Source: JAIVGV01 sp031425275
GTDB taxonomy: Bacteria > Acidobacteriota > Blastocatellia > Pyrinomonadales > Pyrinomonadaceae
DNA: 64,000 nt
Direction of reading: 5' to 3'
Assembly: GCA_031425275.1 (NCBI GenBank)
Contig: JANPJA010000124.1
Coordinates: 1 to 64,000, forward strand
The translations under genes were made by a program, and so were the position numbers. Positions 8,323 through 16,386 of the stretch are shown in pieces (position 1 is the first letter of the stretch; each line of letters begins with the position of its first letter). The notes under the pieces were generated by a model. The model had not been told where the DNA came from. It saw only the letters and a program-made list of their open reading frames with translations, and ran no database searches.

Positions 8323-10380
8323 TTAGTTAATCAAGCGCCTGAAGCGGAAGGTGCCGCTGCCGCCGGCGGGCAGCGACGCGACGGTGTCGGTCAGCACGTT
8401 CGACCCGGCCGAGTCGCCGGTGATCGTGCCGGCCGTGCCGGTGGAGTTTGCGTCTAAGGCCGACCCGACGACCTGCGTCGTGAAGGCGGCCCAGTTGTTA
8501 GTGCCGGATGCTCCGTTCTCGGTGATGACGATGTTCGAGGCCGTCATCGAGGAGTTGCCGGAGCCGGCGGCGACCGCCGTCATCACGTTCGTGTAGGCGA
8601 TGACGAACTCGATCTGCGCGCCCGGCACGGGGTCGGTCGCCCCGCCGACGCCCGTCGCGTTCGTGACGTTCGCCGTCTTGATGAGGCGGATGAAGCCGGT
8701 GTAGAGCCGGTCGATGGTGCGGTTGGTGCTGCCCGGCGTGACGGCCGAGGCGGCTTGCAGGACGGCCGAGAAGCCGGTCAGCACGGTCTGGCCGGCCGGG
8801 GCCGTGATTCGCACGTGGATGTCGGCCGACTGGCCGAAGTTGAGCGCGAGCGTCGTCGTGCCGCCGCCGGAGACGACCGTGTACGGCCCGCCCGCGCCGG
8901 TCGTGCTGATTTCGACGGTGAAGCCGGCGGGCACGGTCGGCGCGGAGAGCGTGAACGTGTCGTTGGAGTTGCCGGTGTTCTGCACGGTGTTGACGAAGGT
9001 GATGACGCCGCCGGCCGTGGTGACGCCGCCGGGCGCGACGCCGGTGATGCCGGTGTTGACGCTGCGCTCGGTGAAGTCGTTGTTCTGGTCGGTGGGGCCG
9101 GTCGCGCCGGGGTTGCCCTGCGGCCCGAGCAGCACGTTGCCGAGCTGCTGGAGGAGCGTGGGCAGCATGAAGCCCTGCGTCGGGCTGACGGGCTGGCCGA
9201 GCGGCGGCTCGTTGTAGTTGCCGTTGCCGTCGCCCTTGTTGGTGACCGCGTCGCCCGACTGGTCGGTGACGACCGCCGCGACGCTGTTCGTCGCGAACGC
9301 ATCGACGATCTGGTAGATCGGCGTCGAGGCGTTGGTCGTCGTGATGGTGACGATCAGGTTGACGGACGCCGAGCAGGTGGCGGCGGCGAGCGTCGCGCCC
9401 AGGTTGAAGGCCACGCGCGTCGTCGAAGGGAGCGGGAGTGCGACGGTTGACCACGTCGCCGCCTGCGGCGCGGTGGTGAGCGGCGAGGACGTGTAGAGCG
9501 TCCCGGCCGGGAAGGCGTTAGCCGCCGAGAGCTGCGTGCCGGCGGGGATGGCCGCGACGACGAAGACGCCGTTGTTGCCGCCGAGCGACATCGAGGCCGC
9601 CGGGCGGTTGCCGTCGTTGCAGACCTGATTCGTGTAGGTGATGTTCGACCCCAGAGCGACGGGGCCGGCCGGCGCGGTCAGGACGGCGCGCAACTGCACG
9701 TCGTTCTGGACGGTGACGGTGATGTCGCCGCGGGCCTCGCGCGTGCCGTTGACGGACGCGGCCGAGACGGTGCGCACCTCGTTGGCCGACGAGTCGGACG
9801 CCTGATTGTCGAAGCTGGGGCCGCCGGTCGAGGCGTCGCCGAGCAGCACCTGAATGGTCTGGCCGGCGGACGCGGCCGCGTTGATGCTGACGCGGACGAT
9901 GACGACGGCCGAGGCGTTCTGGGCCAGCGCGCGATCCACGGCCGCGGCGTTAGCCAGTATGTCGGTGTCGCCCGCGCCGATGACGTTGTCGCCGTTATCG
10001 ATGACGGCGGCCGTGATCGTGCCGGGGCCGACGGCGCGCACGCTCGCGCCGGAAGCGAGGAAGCGCACCTGATCGGCGAAGTTGCCGGTGTTGGTGACGG
10101 TGAAGTTGAAGATCACGCCGGTCTCTCCGGAGACGACCGTGGGGTTGGCCTGTCCGTCGGGCGTGATGGTCAGCCCCGACACGTTGGCGACCGTCACGGT
10201 CACGGTGTTCGAGGTGGTGTTATAGCTGTTCGTCCCGTCGGAGTAGGTGGCCGTGGCCGTGTTCGAGATGATGGTGCTGCCGGGCGTCTGCGCGGCCGCG
10301 GGTGCGGCGAGGGCGCACAGCAGCGCGAGCGCGGCGAGTAGCGCGCGGCGGGCGGGTGTGTGAGTGGTTCTAGTCTTCAT
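8323..10380 (-). CDS. Secreted DUF11-repeat surface protein
   Basis: The 685-residue product starts at the ATG at 10380, preceded by GAGGA at a 6-nt spacing; an in-frame TTG six bases upstream is less likely. A signal peptide ends at the AAPAAAQ motif near residue 30. The mature protein opens with a block also seen near the N-terminus of the 1942-residue neighbour (GSTIISNTATATYSDGTNSY here), which suggests a shared secretion or assembly module. Repeated Ig-like segments follow, several with DUF11-type strands (NITYTNQVCNDGN, IEFVIAYTNVMT). It ends abruptly at FRFRRLIN with no visible anchor, so attachment, if any, may need the beta-barrel protein. Likely one operon with its neighbours. Confidence 0.85.
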   Translation of the reverse strand: MKTRTTHTPARRALLAALALLCALAAPAAAQTPGSTIISNTATATYSDGTNSYNTTSNTVTVTVANVSGLTITPDGQANPTVVSGETGVIFNFTVTNTGNFADQVRFLASGASVRAVGPGTITAAVIDNGDNVIGAGDTDILANAAAVDRALAQNASAVVIVRVSINAAASAGQTIQVLLGDASTGGPSFDNQASDSSANEVRTVSAASVNGTREARGDITVTVQNDVQLRAVLTAPAGPVALGSNITYTNQVCNDGNRPAASMSLGGNNGVFVVAAIPAGTQLSAANAFPAGTLYTSSPLTTAPQAATWSTVALPLPSTTRVAFNLGATLAAATCSASVNLIVTITTTNASTPIYQIVDAFATNSVAAVVTDQSGDAVTNKGDGNGNYNEPPLGQPVSPTQGFMLPTLLQQLGNVLLGPQGNPGATGPTDQNNDFTERSVNTGITGVAPGGVTTAGGVITFVNTVQNTGNSNDTFTLSAPTVPAGFTVEISTTGAGGPYTVVSGGGTTTLALNFGQSADIHVRITAPAGQTVLTGFSAVLQAASAVTPGSTNRTIDRLYTGFIRLIKTANVTNATGVGGATDPVPGAQIEFVIAYTNVMTAVAAGSGNSSMTASNIVITENGASGTNNWAAFTTQVVGSALDANSTGTAGTITGDSAGSNVLTDTVASLPAGGSGTFRFRRLIN

Positions 10381-10485
10381 GATCAATCCTCAAATTCTGT
10401 TCGGGAGGGTGGAGGCGCGGGCCGGACGGCGGGAAGTGTCGGAGACCGTCTCGCACGGACGCGCTGCTGTTGGCGACCTCGGCCG

Positions 10486-11019
10486 CTACCTGACGCGCAC
10501 CTTGTAGGCGGCGGCGAGGGTCTTGCCGGCGGCGAGCGGATCGCTCCACTCGTAGCGCACCTGCGTGTAGGCGCTGGCGGGCGCGCTCACCTGCTTGACC
10601 GTGCCGTCCGCCTGCTTCTCTTCGACCGTGGGCCGGGGCGAGAAGTTCTTCCCGTTGTCGATGCTGTAGGTGACGACGGCGTCGTACTCGGCCGAGGCGC
10701 TGCCCGCGACGAAGGACGTGCCGCGCGGAATCTGGCCGACCGTCTTGTACTGGCGGGCCGCGCCGTCGCCCTCGTTGGCCGAGGTGATGCGCCAGTCGAG
10801 GATTTCGCCGGGGCGGACTTCGCCGGCCTTGTCGAGCGGCACGCTCTCGCCCGCCCGCGCGACCGCGCCCGTGAGCATGACCTTCACTTCCGGCTGCCCC
10901 GAAGCGGCGGCGCGCTGCGCGGAGAATTGCTGCCGGGCGAAGCCGGCCGCCGTGCCCGCGGCGAGCAGGCAGATGAGCGCGACGGATAGGGCGCGCGGGT
11001 TGTTCTTAAACTTCTTCAT
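10486..11019 (-). CDS. Small secreted DUF11-like protein
   Basis: The 177-residue product starts at the ATG at 11019, with GGAGA seven bases upstream. A longer reading frame continues upstream but has no coding character. The signal peptide is MKKFKNNPRALSVALICLLA, with cleavage near AGFA-RQQ. The remainder is one Ig-like domain with DUF11-type features: RPGEILDWRITSANEGDGAA, IPRGTSFVAGSA, and a final YEWSDPLAAGKTLAAAYKVR strand set. It precedes the larger DUF11 genes on the same strand and is probably a minor subunit or chaperone-like partner of the surface assembly (inference). Confidence 0.8.
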   Translation of the reverse strand: MKKFKNNPRALSVALICLLAAGTAAGFARQQFSAQRAAASGQPEVKVMLTGAVARAGESVPLDKAGEVRPGEILDWRITSANEGDGAARQYKTVGQIPRGTSFVAGSASAEYDAVVTYSIDNGKNFSPRPTVEEKQADGTVKQVSAPASAYTQVRYEWSDPLAAGKTLAAAYKVRVR

Positions 11020-11071
11020 GGTGATGTCTCCTTCGGCTTTGGTGCAGAGCAAAGAGTCGGTCGGTCGGGTC

Positions 11072-11518
11072 TTAGCCCACAGTTCGTTTGGGGGCGGTTG
11101 ATTGGTGGTTGCCGCCGCCACGGCGTTGCCGCTCGGGTCGCGCCGCCGCCGCCGTAGCCCCGTCATCGGGGAGGGCGCAGGCGACGGCGTACATAAAACT
11201 TTTCGCGTCGATTGAGCGGGGCAGGACGGCGGCGAAGCCGTCGCGCGTGGCCGCGCGCATGATCTCGGTGGGCCGGTCGTGGAAGGCGATGAGCGGGACG
11301 CGCGGCGCGATCTCGCGCATGGCCTCGACGGCCCCGGCGCGGCCGAAGCCGGCCATGTCGAGACCGAGGGCGACGAGGTCGTAGCGACCGGCGGCGGCCG
11401 AGCGCAGCATGTCCATCGTGTGGCGGCAGGTCTCGGCCTCATGCCCGGCGGCGCGCAAGATGGCGATCAACCGCTCGGCCGTCTCCTTGTCGTCATCGCA
11501 GATCATCACGCGGGCCAT
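11072..11518 (-). CDS. Degenerate CheY-like receiver lacking the phosphoacceptor Asp
   Basis: The 148-residue product starts at the ATG at 11518 (MARVMICDDD), with AGGAG just upstream. The receiver fold is clear: the acidic cluster DDD at residues 8-10 is intact. The acceptor position is Gly52 (RYDLVALGLDMAG, where LLD is expected), the conserved Thr is His80 (LIAFHD), and the conserved Lys is Arg101 (VLPRSID). It therefore probably cannot be phosphorylated normally and would act as an atypical, constitutive or ligand-gated receiver. The tail (~120-148) is Ala/Arg/Gly-rich. Its stop lies 52 bp before the small DUF11 gene on the same strand, which suggests control of surface-protein expression. 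Confidence 0.8.
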   Translation of the reverse strand: MARVMICDDDKETAERLIAILRAAGHEAETCRHTMDMLRSAAAGRYDLVALGLDMAGFGRAGAVEAMREIAPRVPLIAFHDRPTEIMRAATRDGFAAVLPRSIDAKSFMYAVACALPDDGATAAAARPERQRRGGGNHQSTAPKRTVG

Positions 11519-11914
11519 TCGTCTCCTCGACTTCCCCGGCAAGTTCGACCGCCCCAAAACGCATTCGGTCAACGGATACGATTACAAGCGACGTGCCGCG
11601 CCGCCCCGTCGCCCCGTCGGGATGTGTAACTGCTGGAATGATGCGCGTTAGTGTTGAGGTGGGGCGTGCGGCCGGGCCGCCGTCGAGGAGGTGAATTGAC
11701 AAAGCCGCCTGACGTTTTGTCAGCGGCCGTGTCAGCTTGTCAGAGGGCAACGACTGCCTTGCGTGCGGACTTTCGGCTTATACTTCGCGAAACTCAACCC
11801 ACTTTTCGGCCGAACTTGAGGGAGGGGCGGACGCGGAAACGCGGGGGCCGCGCGTGCGTCCTCACCCCGCGCGCGCGGCCCCGGCGGCGCCACCCTGCCT
11901 CGCGGCGGGGCGTG
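11519..11914. other. Gene-free interval with TGTCA motifs
   Basis: No convincing coding frame is present in these 396 bp. The notable content is a TGACAAA-N12-TTTGTCA inverted repeat at 11697-11722, followed within 25 bp by two further TGTCAG words. They lie upstream of the minus-strand receiver and surface-protein genes and could be regulator sites. The remainder (about 11820-11914) is GC-rich and featureless. Confidence 0.4.
11697..11722. promoter_or_regulatory. Candidate operator TGACAAA-N12-TTTGTCA
   Basis: Seven-base perfect inverted arms are separated by 12 bases, and two more TGTCAG words follow to about 11742. It lies about 180 bp upstream of the degenerate receiver gene, with no gene on the other side for over 170 bp. 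It could bind a dimeric regulator; no factor is identified and chance occurrence is possible. Confidence 0.3.
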
Positions 11915-12298
11915 CTAAGGGCGGGGCGACCCGCCCTCTCCCGTTAACGCGGCCACCGTCTCGACCAACTTGTGGATGTCCTCCGGCTTGCTCAGGCACA
12001 CGTCCACGCCCGCCGCTCGCGCGTCGTCCCGACAGTCGGAGGCGGTGAACATGATGACGGGGACATGCCGGCGGTGCGGGAGGGCGCGGGCGTAGCGCAC
12101 GACCGCCAGCCCGTTGACGTGCGGCAGGTGGTTATCCGTGATCAGCAGATCGACGGGCAAGCCGCCCGCCAGCTTGTTTAAGGCCGCCGCCCCGTCCGCG
12201 CACGTGACGACGCGCCAGCCGCACTCTTGTAACGTCTCCCGAACGGCGTCGGCGACGACTTTATGGTCTTCGACGTGGAGGATGGTGAGGGGCCTCAT
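11915..12298 (-). CDS. Stand-alone response regulator receiver (CheY-like)
   Basis: The 127-residue single-domain receiver is read from the ATG at 12298 (MRPLTILHVEDH); a GTG 36 bases upstream is a weaker alternative. All catalytic positions are present: acidic pocket Glu10-Asp11, phosphoacceptor Asp55 (LLITDNHLPHVNG), Thr85 (VIMFTAS) and Lys104 (CLSKPED). There is no output domain, so it works by protein contact. It is the first of two receivers on this strand before the surface-protein genes, and its partner lacks the acceptor Asp. The cognate kinase is not obvious nearby. Confidence 0.85.
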   Translation of the reverse strand: MRPLTILHVEDHKVVADAVRETLQECGWRVVTCADGAAALNKLAGGLPVDLLITDNHLPHVNGLAVVRYARALPHRRHVPVIMFTASDCRDDARAAGVDVCLSKPEDIHKLVETVAALTGEGGSPRP

Positions 12299-12448
12299 GT
12301 GATATATTCCGCGCGCTCTATTCTTTGACAACACACTTGCGACGGCCGGATGCGTAGCTCAATTCTCACCTTCACGGACGAGTGAATGAGCGTCGCCGTT
12401 AGAGATGAAAGGTTCTCACTCACGGCGACCAAGTTGCGCAGTTACAAG

Positions 12449-12469
12449 TTTACCCCAACTTGGGGTAAA
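12449..12469. promoter_or_regulatory. Perfect palindromic operator upstream of XRE regulator
   Basis: The arms TTTACCCCAA and TTGGGGTAAA are exact reverse complements around a single central C, 21 bp in all. The site ends 44 bp before the ATG of the XRE-family gene. It is a good candidate for autoregulatory binding. It could also fold as a small hairpin, but no T-tract follows. Confidence 0.6.
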
Positions 12470-12513
12470 AGCAAGCGCGGATTGTGTTTCGTCCTATTGG
12501 GAGGTAACTCCTA

Positions 12514-12840
12514 ATGGGCACGAACCCGCGCGTGAGGCCGACGCGCCTTGCCGAGAAGCTTCGCTACATCCGAGCGTCTCTGAATTTAACGCAGGCTGAA
12601 CTTGTGCGGCGGTTATCGGTTGATGGTCTCACTACACTAAACAAAATCTCGGAGTTTGAATCGGGCACGCGCGAGCCGTCGGTGATCGTGCTACTGCAAT
12701 ACGCTCGCCTGGCCGGCGTCCACATGGAAGACTTGGTTGACGACGAGGAAGACTTGCCCGACAAGCTGCCCGGCAAGGTGAAGCACAAGCGACTCAAACC
12801 CGCGACCGCCTCCCGCACCAAGCGAACCGGCGCGCGCTAA
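12514..12840 (+). CDS. XRE-family helix-turn-helix regulator
   Basis: The 108-residue product starts at the ATG at 12514 behind a strong GGAGGT site. Residues ~10-70 are a Cro/C1-type HTH (LRYIRASLNLTQAELVRRLS, then a recognition helix ending KISEFESGTREPSV and LLQYARLAGV). Residues 75-90 are acidic, and the C-terminus is very basic (KVKHKRLKPATASRTKRTGA), perhaps a nonspecific DNA contact. It probably represses its own promoter through the palindrome just upstream. It borders the lower-GC cassette segment and may be part of the acquired DNA. Confidence 0.85.
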   Translation: MGTNPRVRPTRLAEKLRYIRASLNLTQAELVRRLSVDGLTTLNKISEFESGTREPSVIVLLQYARLAGVHMEDLVDDEEDLPDKLPGKVKHKRLKPATASRTKRTGAR

Positions 12841-12989
12841 CACGGCGCTCAGCAATCCGACACGCCCTCACTGTCCTCAATCATGAAACGCAACAGCGGC
12901 GGGACGGCAAGAGAGACACGGAGAGATGTCCACCGTTACCGGGAGATTAGGCGGCCAAACGGGCGTAATCCACGACGCCTTTTCGGGCG

Positions 12990-13006
12990 TATAATTTAAG
13001 TTAGAC
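12990..13006 (+). promoter_or_regulatory. -10 box (TATAAT) abutting a GTTAGAC core-like site
   Basis: A consensus TATAAT at 12990-12995 is followed at 13000-13006 by GTTAGAC, which fits the GTTRRRY integron recombination core. The box would drive the membrane-protein gene at 13045. No clear -35 is seen. The GTTRRRY match lacks a convincing partner arm upstream, so calling it the left cassette boundary or a secondary insertion site is inference. Confidence 0.4.
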
Positions 13007-13044
13007 CGCACCTGAAGGCGGCACCTAAAGATAGGATAAATCCG

Positions 13045-14043
13045 ATGACATCGACATCCAAACCCGCTTCGTCAATTGAGTCCACACCGGCCAAGGTCGT
13101 TGCGGAGCAGACCACTGATACGGAATTGGGCAATGCACCCGCCTCAGATGAATCATCTAAGTCTCCCCGTACAGAGCTTGAGCCAAGCACAGAGCCTGCC
13201 CTCGTTCGTTGGCTGCGGGTCAACCCAGCCTACCGCCGAATCGCCTTGCCAGTGGTCGCGGCAGCCATCCTGCTTGCATCCGCCGTAATCGCCTACTTCT
13301 GCTGGTTTGTCTTGCTGCTGCCAGTGTGGCGATGGGGCTTCGAGCCTCCCACGTGGCGGGCAGTTTTGTCTCTGTTCGCCGCATTCTACCTAGTACTGGG
13401 ACCGATAGCTCCTTTCATACTTGGGACAAACTTGCTCGGTAGGATGCTCAACCTTTACACCGAGGAGCGCGAACAGCAGTTGAAGGCCAGTCTCACTCAG
13501 CTTGAAGCATCCAAAGCCTTGACTGAGGAGTCCCTCGCAGCCAACGACCAAACCGGCCTGATTCCTCTCGTTCGGTACAGTCGGCTCCAGCTTGAATCGT
13601 ACTATACCATCGGCCTCGGCCAGAGCCAGCGCAGCTTTCGCTACAGCATCCTTGCTATGTGGATTGGGTTTCTCGTCATCACTGGCGGCATCATCCTCTC
13701 CGTTATGCCAAGCCGAACAGGAACCGCGCCTCCACCTGACATTCATCTTCTAACCATAGCAAGCGGCATGGTCATTGAGCTGATCTCCGCTCTCTTTTTG
13801 TGGATATATCGATCATCGATAGGGCAGTTAACCTACTTTTACAACCGCCAGATGTATCTACATGGCGTCCTCGTCGCGATGCGGATCGCGGATACGATGA
13901 AGGATTCCGATGGAACCAAGCGCCTCATTGTGGAGCGCATCCTCGATCCGCGTTCGCAGGATCAACCCCGGTTGCCAGCGTTGTATAAGTTTCGGGGCGG
14001 CTCGCTTTCGGACTCACCCACACCACCAAGCCCTACTTCATAA
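13045..14043 (+). CDS. Membrane protein, possible TRADD-N-associated (CATRA-like) TM domain
   Basis: The 332-residue product has a Ser/Thr/Glu-rich cytosolic N-terminus (1-55). Two hydrophobic segments lie near 70-95 (IALPVVAAAILLASAVIAYF) and 105-130, then a charged coiled-coil-like stretch (LYTEEREQQLKASLTQLEAS). A second hydrophobic pair lies near 215-265, preceded by LGQSQRSFRYSILAMWIGFL. The QxxRSFxxSI-then-two-helices pattern recalls the small TM module of predicted prokaryotic immune and signalling (TRADD-N associated) proteins; this is a motif-level resemblance only. Codon use is visibly less GC-rich than in flanking genes. An attC-like site begins 17 bp after the stop, so it is probably an integron cassette gene. 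Confidence 0.65.
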   Translation: MTSTSKPASSIESTPAKVVAEQTTDTELGNAPASDESSKSPRTELEPSTEPALVRWLRVNPAYRRIALPVVAAAILLASAVIAYFCWFVLLLPVWRWGFEPPTWRAVLSLFAAFYLVLGPIAPFILGTNLLGRMLNLYTEEREQQLKASLTQLEASKALTEESLAANDQTGLIPLVRYSRLQLESYYTIGLGQSQRSFRYSILAMWIGFLVITGGIILSVMPSRTGTAPPPDIHLLTIASGMVIELISALFLWIYRSSIGQLTYFYNRQMYLHGVLVAMRIADTMKDSDGTKRLIVERILDPRSQDQPRLPALYKFRGGSLSDSPTPPSPTS

Positions 14044-14059
14044 CATGTCGCGTGGTGCT

Positions 14060-14146
14060 GTCTAACATCAGCATGCAGCGGACGCGCATCCAGCAATCCT
14101 TAAATCCTCGGCGGTTCGCGCGCGCCGCTGATGCCGGGCGTTAGAT
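14060..14146 (+). repeat. Integron attC-like recombination site 1
   Basis: The 87-bp element starts with GTCTAAC (RYYYAAC) and ends with GTTAGAT (GTTRRRY). The arms between them are partly complementary (CATCAGC near the left, GCTGATG near the right), as in attC sites. It sits directly after the stop of the membrane-protein gene, the usual attC position. No integron integrase is present in the window. Confidence 0.7.
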
Positions 14147-14209
14147 GTCTGCCTCATGCCTTTGCTTAAAGGCTGAATGGATGCTACAAAGTTTATGAGG
14201 TGAATAATT

Positions 14210-14431
14210 ATGGTGACGATTACATTTCCTGACCGCGAAACCGAGCAGCGAGCATTAGCTTTCCTGCTTGGGCGATTCTCCGGCCGGGTTCTTCGCTCCG
14301 GCGAGCATTTAGTCCCGGAGGCGGCTCTTGAGGCTCTCGCCGATCAAAACATTCCTTTTAGCGTACAGGGCAAAACCACTTATGAGCAGCAGATGGCGGC
14401 GATTCGAGGTCTTGCTTCCCCTTCAGTTTAA
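14210..14431 (+). CDS. Small conserved hypothetical protein (cassette gene)
   Basis: The 73-residue product starts at an ATG behind GAGGTGA. The sequence opens TITFPDRETEQRALAFLLGR and has PEAALEALADQNIPF, a compact alpha/beta pattern, then the helix TYEQQMAAIRG. There is no signal peptide or TM segment. The following gene overlaps it, which resembles small two-gene modules such as toxin-antitoxin pairs, but no toxin family is recognised. It lies between the two attC-like sites in lower-GC DNA. Function unknown. Confidence 0.7.
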   Translation: MVTITFPDRETEQRALAFLLGRFSGRVLRSGEHLVPEAALEALADQNIPFSVQGKTTYEQQMAAIRGLASPSV

Positions 14432-14702
14432 TGACGGGAGAGAACTCCCGCCCGAATGGCTGGCCGAGGCTGTTTTAGAGATCGCAGATCATTTCGGGGC
14501 GGTCAGTTATGAAACACAAAAAGTTGAAGGCCACTGGCGTCATAGTGGCATTGTCTATCGGGATAATCTGGTGAAGATTGTCGTCGATGTACCGGATTCG
14601 GCTGAGAACCGCCAATGGATGAGGGATTTCAAAGCCCGCTGGAAAGAGCGCCTGGAGCAGCTTGAGCTATGGATGGTGAGCCATCGCATTGAGGTTGAAT
14701 AG
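14382..14702 (+). CDS. Small conserved hypothetical protein, partner of preceding gene
   Basis: From the ATG at 14382 the product has 106 residues. A TTG at 14412 just after GAGG would give a start at LLPLQFNDG and is a real alternative; either way it overlaps the previous gene. The core reads LPPEWLAEAVLEIADHFGAV, then GHWRHSGIVYRDNLVKIVVD, then a long C-terminal helix rich in Trp/Arg/Lys. No known catalytic motif is evident. The overlap implies coupled translation and a joint role. The second attC-like site begins about 35 bp after the stop, so both genes probably form one cassette. Confidence 0.7.
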   Translation: MSSRWRRFEVLLPLQFNDGRELPPEWLAEAVLEIADHFGAVSYETQKVEGHWRHSGIVYRDNLVKIVVDVPDSAENRQWMRDFKARWKERLEQLELWMVSHRIEVE

Positions 14703-14737
14703 GAAATTAAGCTCTCCCTCTTCCTCACCGCGCCATC

Positions 14738-14837
14738 TGACAACGGCATGCACTCGTCCGCGAATAGCGCGGCTCTCATCCGCAAGACGGCGTGCCTGCT
14801 TCGTCGAATTCGCGGCGGGTGATGCCGGGCGTTGGAT
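14738..14837 (+). repeat. Integron attC-like recombination site 2 (degenerate left core)
   Basis: The right end TGATGCCGGGCGTTGGATG matches the right end of site 1 (TGATGCCGGGCGTTAGATG) in 18 of 19 bases and carries GTTGGAT (GTTRRRY). The left end (TGACAAC followed by GGCATGCA) resembles the site 1 left arm but departs from RYYYAAC. The two sites bracket about 690 bp holding two small genes, the expected size and layout of one gene cassette. Confidence 0.55.
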
Positions 14838-14920
14838 GATGACGAGCTTGATCCGCCTGCCAACTGCCGGGCCGAAGCACAAACCCTGAACAGACTTTGG
14901 CGGACTCCGAAGGCGGCGGG

Positions 14921-16324
<1,404 letters not shown>

Positions 16325-16327
<3 letters not shown>

Positions 16328-16386
16328 CCCTCATCCCTCATCCGTTATCTCTTCTCATCATCCCTCATCCCTCATCCCTCATCCCT
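16325..16386. repeat. Heptamer tandem repeat (CATCCCT) between kinase and regulator genes
   Basis: Two runs of the 7-bp word, read TCATCCC on this strand, flank a short spacer (GTTATCTCTTCTCATCA). The repeat supplies the last codons of the kinase, its stop, the spacer and the ribosome binding site of the regulator. Unit gain or loss could change spacing and hence expression of the regulator. Confidence 0.75.

Noticed and set aside
12990..14837. Complete integron
   Set aside because: No integron integrase gene or convincing attI is present; only attC-like sites and cassette-like genes are seen.
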